Notes: a model not told the origin generated them from the sequence alone. Numbered from the stretch's first letter, positions 6,987-13,358 are shown. The stretch is 13,923 bases of DNA from Streptosporangiaceae bacterium (GCA_030043395.1 JASHXW010000235.1:1-13923), one strand, 5' to 3'. Numbers and translations are program-made.

Positions 6987-7010
6987 GCCGGCCGGCCTCA
7001 GCCGGCCGGC
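6987..7010 (+). terminator. GC hairpin after the cupin gene
   Basis: GCCGGCCGGC, CTCA loop, GCCGGCCGGC: a perfect 10-bp stem with a 4-nt loop, starting 13 bp after the cupin stop. No U-tract, as is common for actinobacterial terminators. It may work in both directions. Confidence 0.65.
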
Positions 7011-7045
7011 AGCGAAGAAGTCAGGTCCCTGGTCTTGTCGACCAC

Positions 7046-7071
7046 CAGGCAAGTGATGGCTCGCTTGCCTG
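7046..7071 (-). terminator. Hairpin after the ABC exporter operon
   Basis: CAGGCAAG and CTTGCCTG form a perfect 8-bp stem around a 10-nt loop, beginning 12 bp beyond the permease stop on the minus strand. It lacks a U-tract. Its position at the end of the operon supports a terminator. Confidence 0.5.
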
Positions 7072-7083
7072 CCGCTGCGCCAG

Positions 7084-7860
7084 TTAAATGGATCGCTGGT
7101 ATGCGCGGAATGCCCGGGTGGCTGCCGTCGCCGTCACGGCGACCGCGATCGCGAGGAAGCCGGCATATGCGCCGACGGTCGACCAGGCGGTGTGACCCTC
7201 GATCGCGATCCGCCCGGCGCTGGCCGCCCAGTTGACCGGGTTGTACCGTGCCACGTTGGCGATCCAGCTCGGAACCAGTCGCAGCGACAGGAACGCGCCA
7301 GACAGGAAGGTCAGCGGTAGCACGAGGACGGTCGATGCGCCGATGAGCGCCTCGCGCTGGCGCGTCAGCAGCGCGAACCCGTTGGACAGCCCGGCCATGG
7401 CGAGCGCGATCAGCACGGCGACGCCGATGAGCGAGGCGACGCCCGCGGCTCCGCCGGGGAAAGCCGCGCCCATCGCCCAGCCGAGCACCAGGATGATCAG
7501 CGACTGCACGATCGTCGTGACCGCCTGGTAGGCAAGCATCGCGGCAGTCAGCGAACTGCGCCCGAGCGGCGCGGTGAGGAACCGGTCGAGGACACCGCTT
7601 TGCATGTCCTCGATGTAGGACATCCCGGTCCAGCTTGATCCGAAGATTGCCGTCATGATCACCACGCCAGGGGTCAGGTACGTGATGTAGCTGCCGGCCC
7701 CGAAGCCAGGGATCTCGGCCACCTTCTTGAACAGTGCCCCGAACAGCAGCAGCCAGATGATCGGCTGGATGAGCGCCATGAAGATCACGACGGGCTGCCG
7801 GTAAAGCTCGCGCAGGTAGCGCGAAGTGAAGATCACCCAGGATTGCCGCAGGAAGTTCAT
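7084..7860 (-). CDS. ABC-2 type transporter permease (DrrB-like)
   Basis: A 258-residue integral membrane permease of an exporter, partner of the ATPase encoded just upstream. Six hydrophobic stretches can be seen at about 20-45 (VVIFMALIQPIIWLLLFGALF), 57-75, 105-130 (LAYQAVTTIVQSLIILVLGWAMG), 140-160 (VASLIGVAVLIALAMAGLS), 173-195 and 230-248. The ABC-2 hallmarks are there: SSWTGMSYIEDMQSGVLDRFLTAPLGRSSL after the second helix and VLPLTFLSGAFLSLRLVPSWIANVARYNPVNWAASAGR near the end, as in daunorubicin-resistance DrrB proteins. The ATG overlaps the ATPase stop by four bases (ATGA), so the two are coupled. The substrate cannot be read from sequence; families like this export drugs, lipids or secondary metabolites. 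Confidence 0.92.
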   Translation of the reverse strand: MNFLRQSWVIFTSRYLRELYRQPVVIFMALIQPIIWLLLFGALFKKVAEIPGFGAGSYITYLTPGVVIMTAIFGSSWTGMSYIEDMQSGVLDRFLTAPLGRSSLTAAMLAYQAVTTIVQSLIILVLGWAMGAAFPGGAAGVASLIGVAVLIALAMAGLSNGFALLTRQREALIGASTVLVLPLTFLSGAFLSLRLVPSWIANVARYNPVNWAASAGRIAIEGHTAWSTVGAYAGFLAIAVAVTATAATRAFRAYQRSI

Positions 7861-8834
7861 GAGACCGTGATCCTTTCCGCCTGGCCGAAGGAGCGGCCGG
7901 CATGGTGCAGGTAGACATCGTCCAGTGATGGCCTGGCGACAGTGACGGAACGGACAGCCAGGCCGGAGGCCTCGAGCCCGCCGAGCACCGCCGGGAGCGA
8001 GCGAGACCCGTCGGCGACGCGAGCCCGAAGCGCAGCGCCGTCCACCGATACGCCGGTGACCTGGGGGATATCGGCCAGGACCTTCTTGGCGAGCTCGGCC
8101 CGATCGGCGTTATCGAGCTCAAGGAGCACAGAGTCACCGTGCAGGCTGGCCTTCAGCTCGCCGGCTGTGCCTTCTGCGACGATGCGCCCCCGGTCCACGA
8201 TCGCGATGTGGTCCGCGTACTGGTCTGCCTCTTCCAGGTAGTGCGTGGTGACCAGGATCGTCGTCCCGGCGGAGGCCAGTCCGCTCAGCGCGGCCCACAG
8301 GTCAGCGCGTCCTTCGGGATCCAGCCCGGTAGTCGGCTCGTCCAGGAACAGCACTGACGGGCGGTGCACGAGCACCATGGCGATGTCCAGCCGGCGCCGC
8401 ATGCCGCCTGAGTAGGTCCGCGCCTGACGGCCGGCTGCCTCGGCCAGGCCGAACGCTTCGAGCAGCTCGCCGACCCGGCCGTTCAGCTCCCGGCCGCCGA
8501 TCCCGTACAGGCGGCCCTGCATGGCCAGGTTTTCCTTGCCGGTCATCAGGCTGACGGCGCCGGTGTGCTGGCTGACGGCTCCGATGACGGCCCTGACGCG
8601 CCCCGGCTGCCTGAGCACATCGAAGCCAGCCACGCTGGCCTGGCCCTCATCTGGCCGCGACAGCGTGGTCAGGATCCGCATCGTCGTCGTCTTGCCAGCC
8701 CCGTTGGGGCCGAGCAGAGCGAACACCGTGCCCCGGGCCACGGAGAAGGTGAGCCCGTCGAGCGCCCGTACGTCGCCCTTATATCGCTTGCGTAGTGCCT
8801 GCGCCTGCACGACGCAGGCAGCCTCGCGTTCCAT
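7857..8834 (-). CDS. ABC transporter ATP-binding protein (DrrA-like)
   Basis: A 325-residue ATPase energising export through the downstream permease. All nucleotide-binding motifs are intact: Walker A GPNGAGKTT at 42-50, Q-loop Gln89, signature YSGGM at 141-145, Walker B VLFLDEP at 161-167, D-loop GLDP at 170-173 and switch His198. The C-terminal part after about 230 matches the extension of DrrA-type drug exporters, ending RPSLDDVYLHHAGR. The ATG at 8834 is preceded by AGGAG with 5-nt spacing; the longer open frame upstream runs across the divergent TetR gene and is not coding. It is the first gene of a two-gene operon transcribed away from the TetR gene, and its promoter region contains four operator-like repeats, so TetR repression with release by an effector, probably a transported compound, is the likely control. 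Confidence 0.93.
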   Translation of the reverse strand: MEREAACVVQAQALRKRYKGDVRALDGLTFSVARGTVFALLGPNGAGKTTTMRILTTLSRPDEGQASVAGFDVLRQPGRVRAVIGAVSQHTGAVSLMTGKENLAMQGRLYGIGGRELNGRVGELLEAFGLAEAAGRQARTYSGGMRRRLDIAMVLVHRPSVLFLDEPTTGLDPEGRADLWAALSGLASAGTTILVTTHYLEEADQYADHIAIVDRGRIVAEGTAGELKASLHGDSVLLELDNADRAELAKKVLADIPQVTGVSVDGAALRARVADGSRSLPAVLGGLEASGLAVRSVTVARPSLDDVYLHHAGRSFGQAERITVS

Positions 8835-8839
8835 GAGCT

Positions 8840-8844
8840 CTCCT
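8840..8844 (-). promoter_or_regulatory. Ribosome binding site fixing the ATPase start
   Basis: AGGAG on the minus strand, 5 nt before the ATG at 8834. It rules out the upstream codons of the same open frame. Confidence 0.75.
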
Positions 8845-8909
8845 AACGCTGTTCTGAGTAGAGAACGATGTTCAATACACGAACAACGTTTACTACAGAA
8901 CGCTGTTCT
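8843..8909. promoter_or_regulatory. Four-site operator array between TetR and the ABC exporter
   Basis: Four 13-bp elements related to AGAAC-GCT-GTTCT: CTAACGCTGTTCT (8843-8855), AGAACGATGTTCA (8862-8874), CGAACAACGTTTA (8880-8892) and AGAACGCTGTTCT (8897-8909, a perfect 5-bp inverted repeat with a 3-nt centre). Centre-to-centre distances are 19, 18 and 17 bp. The array fills most of the 95-bp gap and overlaps both divergent promoters, so binding by the adjacent TetR would repress both the exporter and the regulator. Element assignments come from reading the sequence; binding is inferred from location. Confidence 0.7.
8857..8886 (-). promoter_or_regulatory. Possible promoter of the ABC exporter operon
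   Basis: TTGTTC at 8881-8886 and TCTACT at 8857-8862 on the minus strand, 18 bp apart. This would give a leader of roughly 15-20 nt that includes the AGGAG ribosome site. Both hexamers are only partial consensus matches and overlap operator elements. Confidence 0.4.
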
Positions 8910-8916
8910 CGTCAAA

Positions 8917-8922
8917 TACAAT
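8917..8922 (+). promoter_or_regulatory. -10 box of the TetR gene, leaderless start
   Basis: TACAAT (five of six consensus positions) is followed by 7 nt and then the ATG at 8930, the spacing expected when transcription begins on the A of the start codon. No clear -35 box is seen; operator repeat 4 occupies that place. Confidence 0.55.
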
Positions 8923-8929
8923 GTTTGCC

Positions 8930-9736
8930 ATGCGTGATATGCAGTCCGGCGCAGGCGCAAGCCACCCGGATGCTGATGGCCCGGCCGGCAGTGGCGGCCC
9001 GGGTGCCGACGGCACCGTGAATGCGCCGGATCCACCCTGGCGGTCCGCCCCGCGGCGGGGGCGCAGCGCACCGCGGCCGCAGCTCAGCAGGGATGTGATC
9101 GTCGCCGCTGCCCTGAAGGTTGTCGGCTCGGAGGGCGGCGAAGCACTGACCATGCGCCGCGTCGCCGATGAGATCGGGGTATCGGCCTCAGCCCTATACG
9201 GCTACATCGCGAACAAGGAGGAGCTTGTTCAGCTCCTGCTCGAGCAGATCATGGACGAGGTGACGTTTCCGGTGGGAGCCGGGGACTGGCAGGACGTCCT
9301 ACGTCAGTGGGGCCGGGACACGCTGGATGCTTTCAAGCGGCATCCGGGCGTGGCCGCGCTCAGCCTCGGCCGGGCTCCGCTCGGACCGAAGATGCTGCCC
9401 GGACTGGAGCTCATGCTCGCCACGCTGCGCTCCGCCGGGCTACCCGATCAGGTCGCTGCCTTCGTCGGGGACATCGGCGCGTTGTACATCGGGGCGATCG
9501 CGCACGAGCAGGACGTGACGCCGCTGTCTGACGAGGAGAGCTACAAGAGCCAGTTCTCTGCCTGGCTGAAGGCACTCCCGGCCGGGCAGTTCCCCAATAT
9601 CGTCGCGACCGCCGACAAGATCGTTGCCGGGACCGCTGAGGACAGGTTCGAATGGGGCCTGGACGTCATCATCCGGGGCCTGGCCTCGTACGTGGCTAAG
9701 CCTCCGGGACCTGAGGGCCACTGGCCGCAGGCCTGA
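8930..9736 (+). CDS. TetR-family repressor, divergent from the ABC exporter
   Basis: A 268-residue TetR-type regulator. A low-complexity Gly/Pro/Asp then Arg-rich N-terminal extension of about 50 residues precedes the DNA-binding domain: LSRDVIVAAALKVVGSEGGEALTMRRVADEIGVSASALYGYIANKEELVQLLLEQI at about 52-107, with recognition helix SASALYGYI. The C-terminal domain (DWQDVLRQWGRDTLDAFKRHPGVAALSL onward) resembles the TetR_C class, as in TetR itself and many drug-efflux repressors. I place the start at the ATG at 8930 rather than the one at 8921, because a TACAAT -10 box lies 7 nt before 8930 and its last two bases belong to the 8921 ATG. Position and the four-site operator array say that it represses the DrrAB-like exporter and itself; the inducer is unknown. 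It converges on the amidohydrolase gene. Confidence 0.9.
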   Translation: MRDMQSGAGASHPDADGPAGSGGPGADGTVNAPDPPWRSAPRRGRSAPRPQLSRDVIVAAALKVVGSEGGEALTMRRVADEIGVSASALYGYIANKEELVQLLLEQIMDEVTFPVGAGDWQDVLRQWGRDTLDAFKRHPGVAALSLGRAPLGPKMLPGLELMLATLRSAGLPDQVAAFVGDIGALYIGAIAHEQDVTPLSDEESYKSQFSAWLKALPAGQFPNIVATADKIVAGTAEDRFEWGLDVIIRGLASYVAKPPGPEGHWPQA

Positions 9737-9785
9737 GCGCAGCGGCCCGGGTGCAACGGTACTGAGTGCGGCGGCGCAGAAGGCT

Positions 9786-10640
9786 TCAGCGGCCTAGCCG
9801 GTAAACCCGCCGCGCTGTGCCTGCGAACACCGCTGAGCGGTCCTCAGGGCTGAGTTCGGCGGTAAGTGCCATGGCAGCGGCGACAACGCCTGCGTAGTCA
9901 GAAGATAGCGTGCACACTGGCCAGTCCGACCCGAACATCAGCCGCTGCGGCCCGAATGCCTCGAGCGCGACATCGTAGAAGGGCATCAGGTGGCCGACGC
10001 CAGCCGGAGCTCCCGCGGGCGGCGGCTCACCGAGTAGGCCGGAGAGCTTGCAGACGGCATTCGGCAGCACGGCCATCGACCGGATGTCGCGCTTCCAGTG
10101 CTCGTCTGGTCGCGGGCCCATCCCCGGGATTCCCATGTGGTCGAGCACGAAGACGACCTCGGGGCAGGCAGCGGCTGCCTCGGTGGCGACGGCGAGCAGT
10201 TGAGCTGGCACCACCAGGTCGAAGCACAGCCCGGCCGCGCCGACTGCCCGCAGGCCGCGGAGCACGGCTGGCCTGAGCAGCCAGCCGGGATCGTCTTCGA
10301 TCAGCACGGGATGACGAATACCGCGCAGCAGTTGGCTGTCGGGCCGCGCGAGGAGCTCGCCGATGTCCTCGCCGACCGCGTGGGCCTGCAGGTCCACCCA
10401 GCCGACCACCGCGCCGATCAGGTCACTGCGAGCGGCAAGCTCGAGCAACTCGATCGTCTCCGAGATCTCGGCGACCGTCTGGACGACCACCGTCGCCGTC
10501 ACGCCTGCGGCTGCTGCCAGTGGCAGCAAGTCCGCCTCGCCGAAGTTGCGGAGCAGCGGCTCGTTGCCTGGCAGGCGCAGGAATGGCTGCTCATGCGCCG
10601 CCAGATCCCAGACGTGGTGGTGAGCGTCGATGAGCTCCAT
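9786..10640 (-). CDS. Amidohydrolase family (lactonase-like) TIM-barrel hydrolase
   Basis: A 284-residue metal-dependent hydrolase of the Amidohydro_2 branch, which includes L-fucono-1,5-lactonase, L-rhamnono-lactonase and 2-pyrone-4,6-dicarboxylate lactonase. Key motifs: IDAHHHVWDL at 4-13 (the HxH-like strand 1 motif), RGIRHPVLIED at 106-116, LDHMGIPG at 166-173 (His168), CKLSGL at 197-202 and the strand 8 motif MFGSDWPVC at 235-243 (Asp239, the catalytic acid/base in the family). All are intact, so it should be active; a lactone of a sugar acid or an aromatic breakdown product is the most likely substrate, but this is inference. It is the last gene of the minus-strand run, 17 bp after the OsmC gene; the two are likely co-transcribed. 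No Shine-Dalgarno site precedes the ATG. Confidence 0.88.
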   Translation of the reverse strand: MELIDAHHHVWDLAAHEQPFLRLPGNEPLLRNFGEADLLPLAAAAGVTATVVVQTVAEISETIELLELAARSDLIGAVVGWVDLQAHAVGEDIGELLARPDSQLLRGIRHPVLIEDDPGWLLRPAVLRGLRAVGAAGLCFDLVVPAQLLAVATEAAAACPEVVFVLDHMGIPGMGPRPDEHWKRDIRSMAVLPNAVCKLSGLLGEPPPAGAPAGVGHLMPFYDVALEAFGPQRLMFGSDWPVCTLSSDYAGVVAAAMALTAELSPEDRSAVFAGTARRVYRLGR

Positions 10641-10657
10641 CGCGCAGCGCTACTCGA

Positions 10658-11080
10658 CTACTCGATGCGGGACGTTATCGGCGTGCCGAGTATCACCGTC
10701 CGGCTGACCGTGCAGAGCCGGTCATGCGATCGCCGGACGGCGTCGGGCAGTATCGCCCTGGCCTCGTCACCCTGCTGGCCGGCCGGGAAGGTCAGCCGGA
10801 AGGTCACCTCGATGTTCGTGATGTGGTTGCCGTCCTGGTCGCGAACCTTGTCGGCATCCACGCTCACCTCGAACGACTCTGGCTCAGCCCGGCGCGAAGT
10901 CAGGATGTCCACGTCAATGGACGTGCAGCCGCCGATGGCGGCAAGCAAGAATTCGGTGGGCGTGAAGTCCGTGCCGTCGCCCGTGCCGAATGCCATCTCA
11001 CCGCCCCGCTCGTTCGTGACCGTCAGCCTTCCGCTTGCGGCGCGGTGAATGGTGACGGTGCGGTGCGAGTCGCTTGCCAT
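10658..11080 (-). CDS. OsmC-family protein (peroxiredoxin-like)
   Basis: A 140-residue OsmC/Ohr-superfamily protein, a dimeric thiol peroxidase family acting on organic hydroperoxides, although this sub-branch (YhfA-like) often has no tested activity. The paired catalytic cysteines are present: Cys52 in TPTEFLLAAIGGCTSIDVDIL at 40-60 and Cys123 in SHDRLCTVSRTV at 118-129. The family's FTPTEFLLAAIGGC helix and the strand FEVSVDADKV are clear. The N-terminus lacks the longer lead of classical Ohr. The gene sits between the LysE exporter (41 bp upstream) and the amidohydrolase (17 bp downstream) on the same strand. No regulator of the OhrR type is adjacent. Confidence 0.88.
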   Translation of the reverse strand: MASDSHRTVTIHRAASGRLTVTNERGGEMAFGTGDGTDFTPTEFLLAAIGGCTSIDVDILTSRRAEPESFEVSVDADKVRDQDGNHITNIEVTFRLTFPAGQQGDEARAILPDAVRRSHDRLCTVSRTVILGTPITSRIE

Positions 11081-11121
11081 GCCTCTACCCTGCCACAGGC
11101 TGGTCCGTTGGCCAGGCCCTC

Positions 11122-11787
11122 TCAGGCGCCGGATGCTAGCGCCCGCGCGGCGCTAGCGCGGTCGCCGAGCAGCAGCGCCACGAGCGCGAGTGCGAAGTAC
11201 GTGAGCGCGCTGACCCGAGCGCGACGGCGCTGGGCGCGCTCGGACCTGGCCAGCCTGTCCGCCAGCCACGAAGCCAGCAGGACATAGCACGTGTCGACCG
11301 CCACGCAGATCGCCAGGTAGACGGCGCCAAGCAGCAGGACCTGCGGCGCGACCGGCTCGCCCGGGCGGATGAACTGCGGGAAGTAGGCGAGGAAGAAGAT
11401 CGCCACCTTGGGGTTCAGCAGCTGGACTATCAGGCCGCGGCCGTAGGAGCCCCAGTGACCGAGTTCGGCTGTCTCGCGGGCCAGCTCACGCTCACTACGC
11501 GGCCTCTCGCGCCACGCCCTGAAACCGAGCCACGCCAGATAGGCGGCACCGCCATAGCGCAGGACTGACAGCGCGACCGCTGACGTGGCCAGCAGGGCGG
11601 TGATTCCCAGCGCGGTCGCCGCGATGTAGAGGGCCTCGCCGGTCTCGATTCCGAGCATGGACGCGAAGCCGGATCGCCGGCCGCTGCCCACCGACCTGCC
11701 GACCACGTAGAGCACACCTGGGCCGGGCGTCGCCGTCAGCGCGAAGGTGGCTAGCGCGAAGATCGCGATCAGGTCTGGGCCAGGCAT
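11122..11787 (-). CDS. LysE/RhtB-family amino-acid exporter
   Basis: A 221-residue inner-membrane exporter of the LysE/RhtB translocator family. Signature stretches are visible: LIAIFALATFALTATPGPGVLYVVGRSVGSG at about 6-36 (first helix with the conserved TPGPG), GFASMLGIETGEALYIAATALG at 40-61, GGAAYLAWLGFRAWR at 79-93 and LNPKVAIFFLAYFPQFI at 124-140, the conserved 'NPK' segment. About six hydrophobic segments span the protein. A basic loop (AQRRRARVS) precedes the last helix. Substrates in the family are amino acids or related metabolites (Lys, Arg, Thr, homoserine); nothing here picks one. No LysG-type regulator is next to it. The ATG at 11787 lies 47 bp after the stop of the small membrane-protein gene on the same strand. 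Confidence 0.9.
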   Translation of the reverse strand: MPGPDLIAIFALATFALTATPGPGVLYVVGRSVGSGRRSGFASMLGIETGEALYIAATALGITALLATSAVALSVLRYGGAAYLAWLGFRAWRERPRSERELARETAELGHWGSYGRGLIVQLLNPKVAIFFLAYFPQFIRPGEPVAPQVLLLGAVYLAICVAVDTCYVLLASWLADRLARSERAQRRRARVSALTYFALALVALLLGDRASAARALASGA

Positions 11788-11834
11788 CAGCCCACGCTAC
11801 CTGCCGTCGATATCGCCAGGAACGCGGAAGGGAG

Positions 11835-12233
11835 TCAGTAAGGCGAGCCGCCCTGCGGCGGTCCGTAGGGGGCACCGCCAGGAGGAGCTTGGTACGGCAT
11901 CCCTGGCGCAGGCTGCCCGTAGGGCTGCGCGGCTGGCGCCCCGTACGGGCCGGCGGTGGGGCCTGGTGCCTGGATCATCTTGTTGGCATGGAGCTCGCGG
12001 ATCTTGCGCATGTTCTTGGAGTTCTTCGACAGCGCCATCGGCGTCCAGATGAACCCGGCGGGAATCCCCCACCAGCCAAGCAGGAGGTTATGGGTCATGA
12101 CCGACTTGGCCCTGGCTTCCAGCTGCTCGAGCGTGCCCGTGTAGACCGTGCTGCGCCGATAGGTCATGACGATGAAGCTGGTCACTTTGGTCAGGCCGAC
12201 ACGATAAAGATGTTGCCCAGGCTGAGCGGTCAC
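11835..12233 (-). CDS. Small membrane protein with a Pro/Gly/Tyr-rich tail (unknown function)
   Basis: A 132-residue protein I do not recognise as a named family, though similar 'HNLLLGWWG' proteins occur in actinobacteria to my recollection. Residues 1-45 are polar (LTKVTSFIVMTYRRSTVYTGTLEQLEARAKSV). There follows a hydrophobic stretch NLLLGWWGIPAGFIWTPMAL at 49-68, probably one membrane helix or hairpin, then a basic patch SKNSKNMRKIRELHANK at 69-85, then a low-complexity tail from about 88 to the end in which Pro-Tyr or Pro-Tyr-Gly recurs six times between Ala/Gln/Gly-Pro stretches. The positive patch suggests that the tail is cytosolic (inference). The GTG start is set by AGGAGG five bases upstream. 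It follows the M41-like peptidase gene by 63 bp on the same strand. Confidence 0.75.
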   Translation of the reverse strand: MTAQPGQHLYRVGLTKVTSFIVMTYRRSTVYTGTLEQLEARAKSVMTHNLLLGWWGIPAGFIWTPMALSKNSKNMRKIRELHANKMIQAPGPTAGPYGAPAAQPYGQPAPGMPYQAPPGGAPYGPPQGGSPY

Positions 12234-12238
12234 TGTGG

Positions 12239-12244
12239 CCTCCT
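12239..12244 (-). promoter_or_regulatory. Ribosome binding site fixing a GTG start
   Basis: AGGAGG on the minus strand, five bases before the GTG at 12233; a full consensus site. Confidence 0.75.
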
Positions 12245-12296
12245 GCCATGAGTGCGTAATGGTCAGGCTAGCCGTTCCATGGACATTCAGGAACTG

Positions 12297-12908
12297 TCAC
12301 GCACTACCCGGTTCCGGCGCGACTTGCGCCAGCGCGGCAACTACCGGATAGGGCAGGTACGCAGGGTGCACAAGCAACGCCCGGGCCACGGTCCTGATGC
12401 TGGGCCGCAGTGGAGTCAGCACCTGTTCGCTCTGCCGCCACGCGCTGGCCGTGGTCAATCCGGATACGCGGATGACGGCGCTGCGGAAGCGGCGTGCGTC
12501 GCCGCCGTCCGCCCGCCAGCCGGCTAGCCATCGTGCCAATTGGTCGTCCTGCTCGAGCATGGTCCAGTCCATCAGCCGCTCGGCGATCTGGCCGCCCGCG
12601 TCGATGACGTAGGAGGCCGGCGTTACCGACCTGATGCGGTGCACCCTCCCCTCGGTATCCCTGCCGTGATGGATGCTCGCCGAGCTGAATCTCGCGCCCG
12701 TGGCGAGGGCTGCGACAGCGTGGCCAGCCTCGTGCCAGGCCGTTCGTACCGCCGCCTTGCGCGCAGGGCCGAATGTCGGGTAGCACCCGCAGTCGTAGCG
12801 CTGCCTGATCCACTTCTCGTGCACGAGAGACTCGTCGTCGTAGCGGATCAGCCTGGCGAGTTCGGAGTCGACCTCATCCAGCGTTCGGCGCTGCGCGGGG
12901 GTCAGCAT
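12297..12908 (-). CDS. Orphan FtsH-peptidase-like (M41-like) zinc protease domain
   Basis: A 203-residue protein with AWHEAGHAVAALATG at 57-71, the HEAGH zinc-protease motif (His59, Glu60, His63) in the form typical of FtsH (MEROPS M41). Downstream, AGGQIAERLM at 104-113 followed by Asp121-Asp122 matches the GGRxAEEL...D region of FtsH, where an Asp is the third zinc ligand. No AAA+ ATPase domain and no membrane helix are present, so it cannot unfold substrates by itself. The N-terminal 50 residues are charged and contain a Cys-Gly-Cys (40-42). The ATG at 12908 is the first reasonable start; the frame is open further upstream, but that part lies opposite the VOC gene. A TATCGT -10-like box is 6 nt before the ATG (leaderless start possible). 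It heads the minus-strand run towards the small membrane protein. Peptidase activity is inference. Confidence 0.75.
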   Translation of the reverse strand: MLTPAQRRTLDEVDSELARLIRYDDESLVHEKWIRQRYDCGCYPTFGPARKAAVRTAWHEAGHAVAALATGARFSSASIHHGRDTEGRVHRIRSVTPASYVIDAGGQIAERLMDWTMLEQDDQLARWLAGWRADGGDARRFRSAVIRVSGLTTASAWRQSEQVLTPLRPSIRTVARALLVHPAYLPYPVVAALAQVAPEPGSA

Positions 12909-12914
12909 GAGCAG

Positions 12915-12920
12915 ACGATA
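12915..12920 (-). promoter_or_regulatory. Possible -10 box of the M41-like gene
   Basis: TATCGT on the minus strand, six bases before the ATG; suits a leaderless transcript. No -35 box is convincing. Confidence 0.3.
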
Positions 12921-12964
12921 AAGCAACCTGCGCGCAGCCAGGCGGAACAGGCCGCGCGAGTCGC

Positions 12965-12970
12965 GAGGAG
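12965..12970 (+). promoter_or_regulatory. Ribosome binding site of the VOC gene
   Basis: GAGGAG, seven bases before the ATG at 12978 (four before the ATG at 12975). It places the start here and excludes the open frame upstream. Confidence 0.65.
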
Positions 12971-12977
12971 CGTGATG

Positions 12978-13358
12978 ATGATCGGCCGGATGCACCATGT
13001 GGTGATGGACTGCCCAGACCCGCACGGGCTCGCTGAGTTCTACTCCGCCTTGCTCGGGCAGCCAGTCACGTACAGCAGCGAGGACTGGGTAGTCGTGGCG
13101 GCCAGTGAGCGGAACTCGGGGCTCGCGTTCCAGCTGGCACCTGACCACCGGCCGCCGACCTGGCCCGACCCGGCTGTTCCGCAGCAGGTGCACCTGGACA
13201 TCATGGTCGAAGACCCAGCCGAGGCCGCGGAGCGGGTCCAGGCGCTTGGTGCCGTGAAGCTCGACGGCGAGGACGTCTACGCTGATCCGGCCGGGCACCC
13301 GTTCTGCCTTATCCGGCGGCCCTCATGGGCGCAGCCGATCAGGCCCGGCGGTCGTTGA
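12978..13358 (+). CDS. VOC-family (glyoxalase/bleomycin-resistance-like) protein
   Basis: A 126-residue vicinal-oxygen-chelate fold protein with two beta-alpha-beta-beta-beta modules. Module 1: RMHHVVMDCPDPHGLAEFYSALLGQPVTY at 4-32, then WVVVAASERNSGLAFQLAPD. Module 2: QVHLDIMVEDPAEAAERVQALGAVKL at 70-95, ending in DPAGHPFCLIRRP at 103-115. Possible metal ligands are His6 or His7, His72 and Glu/Asp positions near the strand ends, but the metal set is not certain. Family members include glyoxalase I, dioxygenases and antibiotic-binding proteins; I cannot choose. The ATG at 12978 has GAGGAG seven bases upstream. It is divergent from the M41-like gene (69 bp apart) and its 3' end overlaps the MmcQ gene by 20 bp tail-to-tail. 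Confidence 0.85.
   Translation: MIGRMHHVVMDCPDPHGLAEFYSALLGQPVTYSSEDWVVVAASERNSGLAFQLAPDHRPPTWPDPAVPQQVHLDIMVEDPAEAAERVQALGAVKLDGEDVYADPAGHPFCLIRRPSWAQPIRPGGR

Noticed and set aside
8843..8909. CRISPR-like array from repeated GTTCT/AGAAC
   Set aside because: The elements are 13-bp inverted repeats spaced about 18 bp centre to centre, without spacers of CRISPR length; they fit operators.
8835..9071. Upstream part of the ABC ATPase frame
   Set aside because: It crosses the operator region and the TetR gene; the AGGAG site and the family start point to 8834.
11088..12300. A dedicated amino-acid export and stress operon including the M41-like gene
   Set aside because: Five genes share a strand with gaps of 17-63 bp, but there is no overlap or shared function to prove one transcript; only the OsmC-amidohydrolase pair is close enough to call likely.
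12909..13298. Upstream part of the open frame of the M41-like gene
   Set aside because: It is antisense to the well-supported VOC gene and shows no domain.
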